A stretch of DNA of 64,000 bases, taken from NCBI RefSeq assembly GCF_030867095.1, contig NC_081826.1, forward strand, positions 251,514,251-251,578,250. Reading direction: 5' to 3'. A program made the position numbers and the translations under genes. The first letter of the stretch is position 1, and the number at the start of each line of letters is the position of its first letter. Below the pieces are notes generated by a model, which was given only the letters and a program-made list of their open reading frames with translations, ran no database searches and was not told the DNA's origin. This document shows, piece by piece, positions 20,929-32,759 of this stretch. This stretch comes from Alligator mississippiensis. Its lineage: Eukaryota > Chordata > Crocodylia > Alligatoridae.

Positions 20929-23299
20929 CAAAAGTGTGGTATAGGGATAGCGTGGACATAGCCTTCATCTCAAAATTGTATTTCAATTGAAAAGAAGAAA
21001 TATTTCATCTTAAGGCCTTTTTTTGAGGTATGTTCTTTCCTCTCCTATTTTTGCAGTTTACTGCAGACTGCATTTTTCTACTAATTAACTGCTTGCCAGA
21101 AACACTTCCCCTGGCTTTATCCGTAAGTGATTTATTGGCTACAGTCTAATGTTCCTTAAACTGGTTTTGGGGTTGTCTAACCTGAACTATGATCTATTTT
21201 GCAGATTTGGGGACTGGGATACATATCATCAAAAGGTGTGCCCCCCTCAGTACAGTTTTATGTTTCTGTAATCAAGAGGCTTGACATTGTGGGCAGTGTC
21301 AGAAAATGAATATGAAGAGACCTACTTATCCATATCCTCTCCATTCACAGAACTCCAATCAGAGTTCTCTCTACTAGTATTTACTGGGATGCAAAAGTGT
21401 TCATTTATTTGCCAGTAGAGTTCTCTCCAGAATGGAGATTGGGAGTTGGTGGGTCTAGCGTATAATTTAGATAATCTCTGCTATGTGGTCCACTTCTATA
21501 GAATTTTGAGATCTGCAGCAAAATGGAACAATTCAGCAAAGCATTTGAGCATATGTGTAAGTCTATTTAGTGTTTGCTGAATTAAGGCATCTGTGATTGA
21601 AAGAATCCTTCCTAGGAACCCTGGCTTTTTATGTATTCCAGTTTCTGTAACTAAACCATAAGCCAGTCCAATAGTTGTCAGTTTGAGATGCTTTTATTTT
21701 TTCAGTATTTTAACTCTGAGTCATCTCCAAGTCCCTTTACATTTGTTTTCTGCAAACTTGAAGTTCTGAGGTAGTTACCTTGTCGTAGCTGTTCCATAAA
21801 CTAGACTGACTCGTGTGAAGACAAATAAGAAAGGTTGCCAACATGAAATGTGGAAGCTACATCAATCCTCTTGGAATGCTAACTTCACAGACACTCTGGT
21901 ACCACAATGTTACTGGACCTGTAAATACCTAGGTAGACATGGAAAATCAAAACTTATTCCAGCTCTGGCATGTGACTTCACACTTGTTTGAAAAATCAAT
22001 TTATCTCATTAGTGTTACCTAAACAAAATTTATCAAAGGAAGTTTTAATAAATGGACACTATTTTTGCGATGAGATTTTAATATAATCATTTAAAAATAT
22101 TAAAGTGCTTCCTATATGAGAGACTTCAGCTTCATTAATCAGTCTAGGGAGGAATTTCCTGTATCTTCAATTTGCAAATGTATTTTGTTGCTTTGCTGTA
22201 TTCTAAGGAGGGAATATTTTTTAGTGGTTAATAAGGGAAATTGCTCTCTCTGTCCAAAGCTGGGATTAGAATTCAGTGGCTTTAACTCCTAGTCTTGTTC
22301 TAGCTCAACTCAATGGCAACATTTCCATTAGTTTAATAGGGAGCAGTGTCAGGGCCCTGAATTTTTTTAAAACTTGGACAAGTCTATATGAACACAATGA
22401 CTTCTAGCTTTGTGTAGCTTAATTTGTCCCTGCTTGAGACACCAATGGGCTGATTTTTCAAAGAGACTACTCAGTAGTCACCCATGCTCCAACTGCTGTG
22501 TACTATTTTATTATTAGCATAATCCAGTTAGTCACTGAGGACTAGATCCAATAGAGGGCTAATATGGATCTAAAGTAAGATGTAGGTGGAATTTTGATGT
22601 ATACCCAGAACTGCTCCAGTCCTGACTGAATACCCTGAAACCAGGTATTCCTTAGCCTCAGCCCCTTGAAGGATTGAATCAAATGGGAATGCTCTAAGCA
22701 GTCACCCAGACAAGTGAGTGGCAGCCATTACTCTTTTCTTTTTTTTTTGGAAAAGTGACTGGAGGAAGAGGTAGTACTCACCCAGGAAGTGGAAGACCCA
22801 GGTCCAGTGCCTCTCTCTGTCTAACAGGATTCCACTTCATATCTCCCGCACTTACCTGACCGAGGAGATACTACAAATAACCAGGTAGTTTTGAATGACT
22901 TGGTGTAGTTAGAGGGTGGAGACCTGTCCCTTGCATTGTGGCCAGGCTGACCCCAACAGAAGTCTCCAAATGCGAGGATCTTGGCTATGCAATTTATGGT
23001 GATGGCGGGTTGCTCTTGGGCTTTCCCTGTAGCTTGCTCCTTTGGCCTTTTAACTAGATGCGAGCAAGACTAGGGCTCATCTGAAACCCGAGGCCTCTGG
23101 GCTTGGGGCTTGCACATAGGACTTCTGCTATGGATCTGAAGGTATCTGAAGCCCCAGACTGAAGAGTTTGGGATATAGGGTACTTGGTGGTGGTAGTGCC
23201 ACATAAACATGAATGATTGAACTCTGCTCAGTCGATAGAATTTGGAACAGATTTGACTGATTTGGCCTGAGACACAAAATTAAAAAAGCCCCCCAAAAT
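20929..23299. other. Intergenic, no gene recognised
   Basis: Includes a T-rich run at 22733-22748 and a possible inverted SINE fragment around 22760-22830. Nothing coding. Confidence 0.4.
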
Positions 23300-23405
23300 A
23301 AAAAAAACACCCACCTTCTAGGAGAATGCCCTAAGTGTTAGGCAATAGGCTAGTCTTTTACCTCTCCCGCTGAGCTGCGCCACTGGAAAATGGATCTCAA
23401 GGATT
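23300..23405 (-). repeat. tRNA-derived SINE fragment
   Basis: Minus strand: CAGTGGCGCAGCTCAGCGGG, then AGACTAGCCTATTGCCTAAC. It resembles an A-box head followed by SINE body. Confidence 0.45.
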
Positions 23406-23650
23406 GCAGAGAACGAGAATCAAAAGGACTATGACTTGGTCCGTATATTTCTCTTTGCATAATAGATCTGTAAGCCAAATGGATTGTGAAGTAAAAATAT
23501 TAGGATGTTGTTATATTGAGTTTTCATTCTTGCCTTTGAGAGAACCAGGCTCGCATAATGGTAGAACTGACTCACTTTTCACTTTAGGACTTTATTCACT
23601 CCTATTTCAACATTGTTAAATACAGGGTCTATCATCCTATAAAATATTTT

Positions 23651-23760
23651 TCATAGATTTCATAGATATTAGGGTAGGGGCTGGAAGGAACCTCATGAGA
23701 TCATTGGGTTCAGCCCCCCTGCCATAGGCAGAAAGTCAGCTGGGATCAAGTGACCTAATA
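23651..23760 (-). mobile_element. CR1 LINE 3' end fragment
   Basis: TCATAGATTTCATAGATATTAGGGT and the following GGCTGGAAGGAACCTCATGAGATCATTGGGTTCAGCCCCCCTGCCATAG region is the inverted 3' end of CR1, with the doubled TCATAGA terminal repeat at its left edge. Only the last 100 bp remain, the usual 5' truncation. This diagnostic sequence is shared by crocodilian, bird and turtle CR1. Confidence 0.88.
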
Positions 23761-24999
23761 TTTTTGAGGAATATTAGGCAGTGACAGCAGCAATATAAAT
23801 ATTCCTCACAGATATGAAATTAGTAATCCATTGTGTTTAGTTTAGGTCAAGAAATATAAAAGACTTGTAGCTCAGCAATTCTTTTCCAGAGGGGTTGTCG
23901 GGAAAACGGAGTTCATACCACTGTCAGCTGCACATCCAAACCCAGAGAAAGAAATGTCAGGGTTATCTGTGGAAAAGGTGAGGCATGATCTGGCAAGGGA
24001 CACGTATGTTGAATAAGAAAACAAATACAGAGGAACCTGCAGCAAATATCTTGTGTATTCATAAACACTGAAGGAAAGTCCCTGAGGGGCTATGCCTCTC
24101 TTATTATGAGGAGGCACACTTCTTAGTATGAGGAGGCCCACATATTTCAGCCTACTGGAATGGAAGGGAGGCTTCCAGGGACATGGTGGGAGAAAGGTGC
24201 TGGATGGCAGAAAGGACCTTTTTCTGTGACTTCCCTTGCATCCTACCCCAGGCTATGTGATTTGGAGAGTTTTCTGAGGCAGCTGGAGCCACATTAGTGT
24301 ATCATTACATACAGGCTCACTAGGTCCGTGGAGAAAACCTTTTACAGAACTGAAGCTGGCATGTATACCAGTGTGATCTCAGCTAGCTCAGAATATCTCT
24401 TCCTGGTCGTACACTGTGTATTTCCAGTCAGGGGTGATGGGGTAGTGCCTGAAATGTTGACTATGTGAGTGTATGAAATCATCTGGAGAACTGCTGCCTT
24501 TCAGAGCACTTAATGGCTCCTGGCAATGGTGATATGTTGATACTACTTCCCGGCTTGGGATACTAGATCTCCCAGTATTTCCATACTGGCACACCTCTAG
24601 TCTTGTACCGGCATGTCTGTTGTAGTATGTGGGCCAAACTAAATGTTTGTAGAAGAATTCACACTGTGACTAATTGTGCGGTAACATTCATTGTCCTGTT
24701 GTAATGTTTATGGAATCTGTTATACTTTCCTACTTTGGGGCAAATACTGTCTCAGCCCTTCCCCTTCATGCAGCCCTGCAAAGCTTATAAAGCAATAGCA
24801 CAATTGTGGTTCCACTATGCGTGGATGGAGATCACGGGCCATAGAGGGAGATAGCACAGTACTCTGCAGCTACTGCATCTGCACAATGAGGAAATGTTTG
24901 GTGGCAGCTGGGCTTCTGCTCTTGTCTAAAGCTTGCCAGAGCTGGTGGGCATGTGAGGGACTGCAAATGCTACAATTGCACAGAATATGCAGAACACTT
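23761..24999. other. Intergenic, nothing recognised
   Basis: No bounded repeat or coding sequence seen. Confidence 0.4.
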
Positions 25000-25110
25000 G
25001 GCAGAGGTGATATCTTTTATTAAACCAACTAAATAGTTGCAATAAATCTTCTTTATTTGTAAGCTTTCAGGCTCACTCAGCCTTCCTCAGGCAAAGGAGA
25101 ATGCATAGAT
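25000..25110 (-). repeat. Interspersed repeat end (AAAGATATCACCTCTGCC type)
   Basis: On the minus strand it reads GAGGAAGGCTGAGTGAGCCT, GAAAGCTTACAAATAAAG, then TTAATAAAAGATATCACCTC. This layout is common to a class of amniote DNA-transposon-derived repeats. The superfamily is not assigned. Confidence 0.5.
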
Positions 25111-25339
25111 TGTAACATTTCTACCTGGGACACTTCTTATCTGGTGTTTGGACTTAGTAGGAGGAACATTCCAGCTACCCTATACTGATTCCTTGTATGT
25201 TGTGGAGTATGAGTGAATTTAATCCTTAAGCAGAAAGAAAGGAAGGAAGAAGAGGCTTTTGAACAATTTGAGGTAGGACTAGGACTCACTATCAAAGTAA
25301 GTACCAGTTTTAGTATTGGACTTGGGTTCAGACATGCTT

Positions 25340-25445
25340 TAGTAGTGCTGGAATGATGTCATAGCTATATTGGTCCAGGAAATATGAGAGAGACTGGGAT
25401 TTTAGAGGTGAAAGCTTTTATTGGACCAAGTACATGGTTGAGATA
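25340..25445 (-). repeat. Interspersed repeat end (ACCAATATAGCTATGACATC type)
   Basis: On the minus strand: CCAATAAAAGCTTTCACCTC, AAAATCCCAGTCTCTCTCAT, then GGACCAATATAGCTATGACATC. It resembles the element at 25000 in plan (AAAGCTT, then a terminal 'patient-of-two' phrase) but is a different family. Confidence 0.5.
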
Positions 25446-25996
25446 GACTTAAGCTGGTGTTTTAAAATGGTCCTTCTAAGAGGTGATGGTGATAGCTGCA
25501 TTCACTTTGCACAGTTTGGTAGCTTCAAAGTGTCCTGAGATGTTTCTGTCTGTAGGCATGTGGCCTGTTAGTTGTCACAGGCCATGTATTGCAAGGCTTG
25601 GTCAGACTTGGGTGGGGGACATCCCAAGAATAGCCTAGAACTACAGGAAGTGGCATTGATGATTCTGTATGTGATATTTTCCCCTTTGAATCAGCAATGA
25701 CTCAATGGCCCAGCATGGCATGAGGAGATGCCGCATGTGAAGCACCACATTTAGGTTGGTGTAAACTGGAGCTTGTTACCAATGTGGCAATTATAAGATT
25801 CTATGCACTTCTGGTATAAGAAGCATTTACTCTAGTGCCCTGATCAATTTGCAGCTAGAATCGTTTCATTTTTCCAATCTAAATTCCCTCTGTTCTTTCA
25901 GTTGGGTAGAAGGGATCTGATCCTTGTGTCCACTAGGTTTGAGCACATCTGCCCGATAGCCGGTACAGCAGTGGAGCATGTCTCTTTGTTTTAAAG

Positions 25997-26410
25997 CAGG
26001 GTGTTAAACTCATTTGTCTCTGTGAGCCATATCCAGACCATGAGGCTTCTCACAGGCTGGACCTGGACTGCAGCCATGCTGTACCACTTTGGCACCTGCA
26101 ACAAAGGAGTTAGCACCACTGCCTCTCCAGAGCCACAGCTGCTGGAGCTGCAGTGCCAGCATGGCCAGGAGGCAGGGGGTGAACGCTGCTGACTTCTGTG
26201 GCATTCAAAACTCCTAAATTGTGTAGCTGTGTTCACCCCCTAGGTGCCAGTCACACTGACACTGCAGCTTCAGCAGCCACAGTGATGTGGTTGAGTGGCA
26301 GTGATATTAACTCCTTGGCTGCCTGCAGCCATGTCAAGAAGTGGTGAGGGCCGGATGACTCGCCTCTGCCTGCTGGATCTGGCCTGCAGGCCATATGTTT
26401 GATACCCCTG
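25997..26410. mobile_element. hAT-like non-autonomous element
   Basis: Left end CAGGGTGTTAAACTCATTTG and right end, reading inward, CAGGGGTATCAAACATATGG are a clear hAT-style inverted pair with CAGGG termini. Flanks TTTTAAAG and CTTTAGGG could be a decayed 8-bp duplication (5 of 8). The interior is rich in GCAG/CTGC with no transposase. 414 bp. Confidence 0.75.
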
Positions 26411-28320
26411 CTTTAGGGAATTCTCAAGCAGCTGTAGTGGCTTCTAAGCCCAGCCTGATGCCCTGAGTTGGATTTGTAGCTGGGAGGAGGATGCTGTTAT
26501 GGCACATTGCTTTTCCTGTAATCCTCAACTGCTGGAATAGACCCTGGACTCTGTACTTTTGCAGTGGAGGTTAAAACAGCCTGAGGTAATCTAATCTATG
26601 CTGGGGACCAGACTGTCTTGAAACTGGCACCAGGATCAATTACTTTCTCCCTCAGTCTCTCTAGTGTGCTGAAAATATGGCTTTGAATTCCTGACATCCT
26701 GTATTGGTGTGTGCTATTAAACAGTTGTTTTATTTTACCAGCTATATTTCAGTGACACATAAAGTAGTTCATATGAAGATATGTAAGGATAGTCAGTCAT
26801 GTTCTAGGAATCCTTAGAGAGGAACAGCTCAATATAAAATACAAGATACTGGGCCCTACAGTTTCCATAAAGCAGTTTATTAACCCTCTGTTTTCTTTAA
26901 TAAGCGATCTCCTCCCCACCAACTGTATGACTGTCAGACTGTTGGGGTATTTTTCTCCCAGTATTATTCCAAGATTTCTGGAAACTTGCTGCAGGATTCC
27001 TAACAGCATGTGTTACAAAATTAGTCACACCACAGGAGATACTGCCAGCTAGAACTTTTAAGCTTTCCATTGTTCCTTTGTCTTTCTTGGCAGATGATTT
27101 CATTCCAGCTTTTGCATATACATGTGCTGGCCTTGGCTCAGATTTATTTTGCTCCTTCACTTCTGCATGAATCTCAGCAAGCCTAGTGGGGCTGGTGCTG
27201 ATGTTATTTTTGATTTCTTGCCTTCAGACAATAGTCTGAGACAATAGGGAGCTGAGGTGACCTTAGCCTGAAAGGAATTAGACTATGATGGAAAGCCAGA
27301 TGCTACTTCGTCCATCACACATACATCTATACACATTTATACTGGGATTTTTGTTACAGAGAAAACAAATCAAACTAGCTAACTGTATTGGGTTGGCTGC
27401 ACGGGAGATTCCAGCTGTTATGTCTAATCCAGCTGCACACTGCAGGAGGACTTGTCTGGACTGCATTCTTGGCTCCAGGTGTAGCTTGAGAGTTGTCCAT
27501 ACAAACTTTCAGTTTGACTTAAGTGAGGCTTCAAGCTGGCCTGTTTGAGTAGGCCTGTTGTTGCAGAAGTGAGTTGAAGCTTAGGCTGATAATGCTATGG
27601 AGACTCAGCTACTGTAGGCTGTGGACATGGTCAGTGACTGACAGACTACACTGACAGGTGCAGAATATGGACCTAGCAAAAACCTGAGTTATGAATGACA
27701 TGTACTTAAGATGAGATATGATCAACAATCAATAAACTTGCATTTAAATCATAAGCACTGGCCTGGGAAAATAGAATAAAAATCTGTTTATCAAGCCACT
27801 AATGTTAGACAAGGCAAGAATGAATAACTGCTTTTTGAAAAAGTATGTAACAACAGCTAGAAGTAAGAACTGATGTTTTACCTTTTGATAACAATTGAGT
27901 TGTATGCAGTCAGCTAGAATCCTATTGCAATTATGATGAATCTTCGTTAACCTGTAGTCCGCCTTGGCCACTTTCAAGGGACTTATGCTAAGTTGCAGAA
28001 CTTTGGCTAGAGCAGGTCACAAAGCCTGTTTCAGAGAGAACCTGTGCAGAAGTTGCAACTGGCCTGGTCAGCAAATTAAAAGAAACAGAACATGGCTAAT
28101 AACACTCCCAGATAGTGAGGGAAAGTGATAAGAAGTTCTCTCTCTCTCAGAATTGTACTTTTCACAAGGATGCAGACCTCAGCTAATTGGAATCTTCCAG
28201 GTCCACAAGAAAACTGATTCAGTCAAGTTCCTAAAGTCCTAGTGAAACAAAGAAATTTTGTGTAACACCAATCAGAATATTTAGTTTAATAAGTCACATA
28301 TGCATACTGGATGTAAATGG
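26411..28320. other. Intergenic, no gene recognised
   Basis: Stretches of mixed composition; no exon-like frame with splice sites and no bounded repeat found. Confidence 0.4.
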
Positions 28321-28332
28321 TGTGGGGGGGAG

Positions 28333-29163
28333 GGGGAATTTTGGGAAGACCCCTGGAATTTTGAGACACCCTGCTGCGAGTTTCCTCCTCCCTCCTGTAT
28401 CGTCCCCAGCTGGTATAGGTGAGACTCTATTGTGCTGTTGCAGGTAGCTAGATAGGCATAGAGACAAGTTCTTATTCTTATGCTTTGGGGTGTAATCAAT
28501 AAAAGGTTGGGTTATAGACCTGCCTCTTGCCTTTTCTGACTTATGTAGTAATAATACCTTACCTGCTGAGAGGGAATTGAGGATCATTGGAAAATGTAAT
28601 CAAACCATATCTTAATTTGGTATACAAAAGGGTAAAACTAAGAGAATTGTTACTGTCCCTGATTTCTGTGTCTCGGCTTGCAAAAAAGTCCTGATTATAG
28701 ATAGGCTGTAATTTTGTCCAGTGGTGATGCATACGGGGCACATGGGGGTGCATGTGCACCCCCTGAGAGTGCTGGTGCACCCCCTGACGGCCAGTGCTCC
28801 CCGCTTAGATGACGGGTAGAGTGGGCAAGCAGGAATGCCAGTGCCCCCCCTGTGAGTGCTGGCCGGGGAGTGGGGGTGCCAGAAGAAGTGCCGCTGGCAC
28901 TTCTGGGTGGCCCACTCACGCTTCCAGGTTGGCGAGATTGGCTCTGGGGTCCCCCCCTACCCAGTTGGCGAGATCGGCTGTGGGACCCTCCCCCCTGCCC
29001 CTGGTCACTGACTGGCCACTGGGGGGGCATGTGCTCCCCCTGACTCAGGAGGCACCAGTTGCCCATGAACTTGTCTCTTAAAAAACCAAACAGTACTGGG
29101 TTTTTGGTAACAACAGAGCACTAGAAAGATAGGAAACCCCCAAAGTCTTCCCAAAATTTCCCC
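28333..29163. repeat. Inverted 18-bp pair bracketing a repeat-rich block
   Basis: GGGGAATTTTGGGAAGAC at 28333-28350 recurs inverted at 29145-29163 with one extra base. Between them lie an AATAAA at 28497-28502 and the hAT MITE at 28719-29067. The two arms may be ends of one older element split by the insertion, but no further end similarity is visible. Confidence 0.4.
28719..29067. mobile_element. hAT MITE, CAGTGGTGATGCA family
   Basis: Begins CAGTGGTGATGCATACGGGG and ends CACCAGTTGCCCATG. Flanks ATTTTGTC (28711-28718) and AACTTGTC (29068-29075) match at 6 of 8 bases. The interior is very GC-rich with repeated GTTGGCGAGAT(T/C)GGCT units (about 28927 and 28964). Its left end equals that of the element at 45848. 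Confidence 0.65.
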
Positions 29164-29167
29164 TCTA

Positions 29168-30025
29168 GTGTCTATCCCCCATATTTCCAGAAAAGAAGCG
29201 ACTTCCAGCCAGCAGACGTATCACATTTTGCTGGTTGTACCTCACCTTGCACATGCCTCTCTCTTCCTGTAGCATTTGCTTTAGTTCTGGTGTTGCTCTT
29301 GTTCAGTCAAGTAGTAACTGGGAGAGAGACTTCCTTTCCAGCCTGTGGCTTCTTTGCTTGAAGCTGACATCAAACTTCCTGTTAAGTTGCGGGGTGACAT
29401 TAGATTTTATAGCTTCAGTCAGAGATCTAAAAGCAACAGGCATATGGTGACATTTTAGAGATCTTAATGAGGGAATCAGTTGTCCTTACCACAAATACTG
29501 GGAACATATTAAATCCTCCAGACGATGTATATTGGGCAAAGAGCCAGAGCTCTACACTTGCTTGTGTGACTGCGTTCTTCATTGTCCCGAATTCAGAACC
29601 CAGCTATGTTTATACAGGTCCCTGGGGTAGTTTGTGGGTGAGTAACCGGGGGATGGAGGGGGAACTTTGGAGGGGGACATGAAACTGGGGCTGTCACTGG
29701 CTGCCATGGTATTAAACGAGGCAGAGCTGATGTTCTTCACTAGTAGCCACAGCTGCTGTGATCACAGCTGGGATTCTAGGTCGGAAATTAAGGAATGGGG
29801 CATAGAAAAAGTGGTAGCTGAACCAGCCCTGCCTCAGCCATGAAGGTCTCACCTCTCTGCCGTTGCTTTGGTTAGAGGAGAAATCAGAGAAGGCCCATCA
29901 TTGCAGGCATGGGACCCTTTGAAACCAAGAGTGGGAGAGGGGGCTAATGCTAGTTGTAGCACTCTTTTTGGATAGGGAATCCTGTCATTCCACCCGCTGC
30001 AGCCATCCTGAGGCCTGGCCTCAGT
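29168..30025. other. Intergenic, nothing recognised
   Basis: No exon or bounded repeat seen. Confidence 0.4.
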
Positions 30026-30340
30026 GTGCCTATACACATTCATTGAGGCTGCTCTGACGTGCTGTAATGACTTGATTAATTGAGACTGCTGGAGCGTGGA
30101 AATTACCATGCTTCAGCAGACTCCAGCATCACATGTATTAGTGTCGCTGCACTGAAAAATGGTGATGGGGCACTTTAACCAATGCTCATTGAATGACTTT
30201 GATTAAAGTGTCCTGCCACCATTTTTCAGCGTGGGGATGCTGATACATATGACACTCTGGATGCTTTAATTAGAGTGGCTCATGGAGCTTCTCTAATTAA
30301 GCAGCCTCCTTGCCTCCTGGAGCATGTGTATAAATGCCCC
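30026..30340. mobile_element. Palindromic MITE, CTGAAAAATGG subfamily
   Basis: Ends GTGTGCCTATACACATTC and, on the other strand, GGGGCATTTATACACATGC. The centre is an inverted pair around 30150-30232: CTGAAAAATGGTGATGGGGC facing GCCACCATTTTTCAG, with AACCAATGCTCATTGAATGA between. Colinear, in opposite orientation, with 58615-58890. No coding sequence. Confidence 0.78.
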
Positions 30341-32759
30341 AAAACTTTTGCTTTCTGGGTGTAAGAAGCTGCCCTCACACTCATCTCTACATAAACTAGT
30401 AGTCTCTCACATTCCCGTCCACACTGATCTCCACTGCTTACCACCCTGGCATCCATATGGCATCCAAGGTAGTTTCCTAATGCGGGGAAACATATTTTTA
30501 GACAGGAAATCTATCTACTATAAGGCCTTTCCTTGATGTAAAAGGGGGCTGGGAGATAAGAGGAGGGGGAGCAGAAAGGCACATTTTGTATTTGATGGAT
30601 TATAGCAGCCTGTTTATGGTGGCCCAAATTTTAGCTTATTCCTGTAGAATTATCTAGAAAAGACAGTTTCATAAATCAGACTTCCCAATATTCAGTCTTG
30701 TAGGCATCCCAATCTTTCCACACTGTCCATTATAGTTGACCATCCTCTGCTGGTCATCACATTCTTACTCAAGGGATGATAAAAGGAAGCCTGTGCAGGA
30801 ATCAAGGGATTTCTTGAGGGCTGGAAAAATTGTTCTTTTTCCATTGAAGTTTTTCAAGCAGGTTAACATTTTTCAATGCTGCCACATCTCAAATAAGCTC
30901 ATTGTTAATACTATTTTGGAATTCCCTTCCTGCCCCTACCATACACTCATGATCCCCAAACCATTTTACTCAGTACAAATAAAGGTCTTTGTTAGTGGGC
31001 TCAGGAATCCTGGAAGTCAGCATCTGCAAAGTGGAGAGTTTTCTTAACAGGGGAAGAAAGGCCTTGAGACAAGTTTCATTTTACATCTGGCTGTGATGCA
31101 GAAAGTTAAAAGGGGATACCTTTAACAGATGAGCAAAAAGGAGACGGATGTAGTGCTTTTCTTTAAAGGCCCATCTGGCTGTCTACTTTTCATCCATCCT
31201 CCCCGCTGAAGGCAACAGGCCATGTCCACTAAGGGGTAGAATCAAAGAAGCAGGAGGAAGCAGACAGCAGAGTACCTTCTTATCAATGTCCTTTGGGACT
31301 TTGGCAGAAAATATGACTGGCTCTTCATTGCTGCAGTAGGAATAAATAAGAGGATGGTACAGAGTGCCAAGTGGCCCAGTATATTTCCAACAACTGTGCT
31401 GTGGGGTGGTCAGGCAGCCTATAGCAGCTTGAGGAGAACCAGCAGCAAGTGGCCATGTTTAAATAGCTTCAAGGGCACTGTGGTCAGCAGGAACTGAAAC
31501 AACATTGCTCTTGAACTGACCCAGGTTCAGAAGCAGCATGATCTTGCAGCCATTTCTCCCACAAGGTAGTATAAGCTGCAGTCAGCAAGCCTTGGTGCGG
31601 GGTAGATTAGCCAGTGCATGGCAGGAAGTGCTCATGGTCAGTTTTGCCTTCATCATTGCAGTCTTATGCTGGGAGGGAACAGCAATAAGGTGACCTGACT
31701 GTATATACTGGCACTGTACCTCTTGTGTGTGTCACATCAGCTTAAACAGAAATGAAATGCTATTGTTTACTGTTCCAATGTGAGCCACGTACAGCAGCAA
31801 GGCTGTGAATTCCTTAACGTCTCAGTGTTAACTCGCTAGTGCTGTAGGTATTTTTGGTGGTGTTCTCTCCTTAACCCAGCTGTATTGTTTCTAATATTCA
31901 CTGCTGCAGTGGTAAATGGTTAAGGCACCAGGATTCTAATGATAAAATTTTCCTTCTTTGTTTAATCTCTTGATTTGTAGGAGTGCTTTGAGTTAGAGAG
32001 GGAGGGGTAATCAACTCCACAATAAATTCTCATTCAGAGAATGTTTCCACTGTAGAAGTACACTGTCCAAGCCAGGCAGGCAAATTAGGGGCTGGTCATG
32101 GAAAAAGCAGTGGGGACTCAGGTCAGGTCTCCCACTGCTGGTCAGTTGGGGGCAAAGAAGCTGTTTGGGGAAAATGGGATTGGGTCTCTGGCAGCCAGAC
32201 CATCTTTCCACACTAGCAGTATTCTTCTCAGCCAAGGGCTACTTCACAACACAGCGTTACTGCACCATCACCTTCACAACAAATGAACAAGGGGTGTTTT
32301 CCTTGTTAGATAAACTGATACTGTGCAGCAATCTGCTTGGACTATATCATTTTCCTTCTCTTTCATTTCTCCTTTCAACCCAAAGGCATTCCTCACTTAA
32401 TTAGTTCTCCTGCACCTGCCCTAATGTTTTGCAGAGTATAGTTTGCCCCAATGATATCTATGGGCTACACTATCTTTAATGCCAAACGTATCTGTAGGCA
32501 GTGCCATGTCACCTTCACTCATTCAAATACACATTCAGCATCCATCCTGCACTTGATCAGGGTGTAATTTAACCATTTTATGCCAGGTGCTCTGATGTTA
32601 GGGGACAGTAGTGCATGTTGAATCTTCCAAAATGACAGCAGGAAAGACTCTGCCTTTGCATTCATTTTATTTGGAAGGAATAACGTTTTTGCTTTTCCCA
32701 ACACTGATTGGTTTGGCCTTTGGAAACCTCTGGTATTATATATTCTGCCTGTGGATTCT
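30341..32759. other. Intergenic, no gene recognised
   Basis: Mixed sequence without recognisable exons. Small open frames here show no domain, splice logic or codon bias. Confidence 0.4.
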
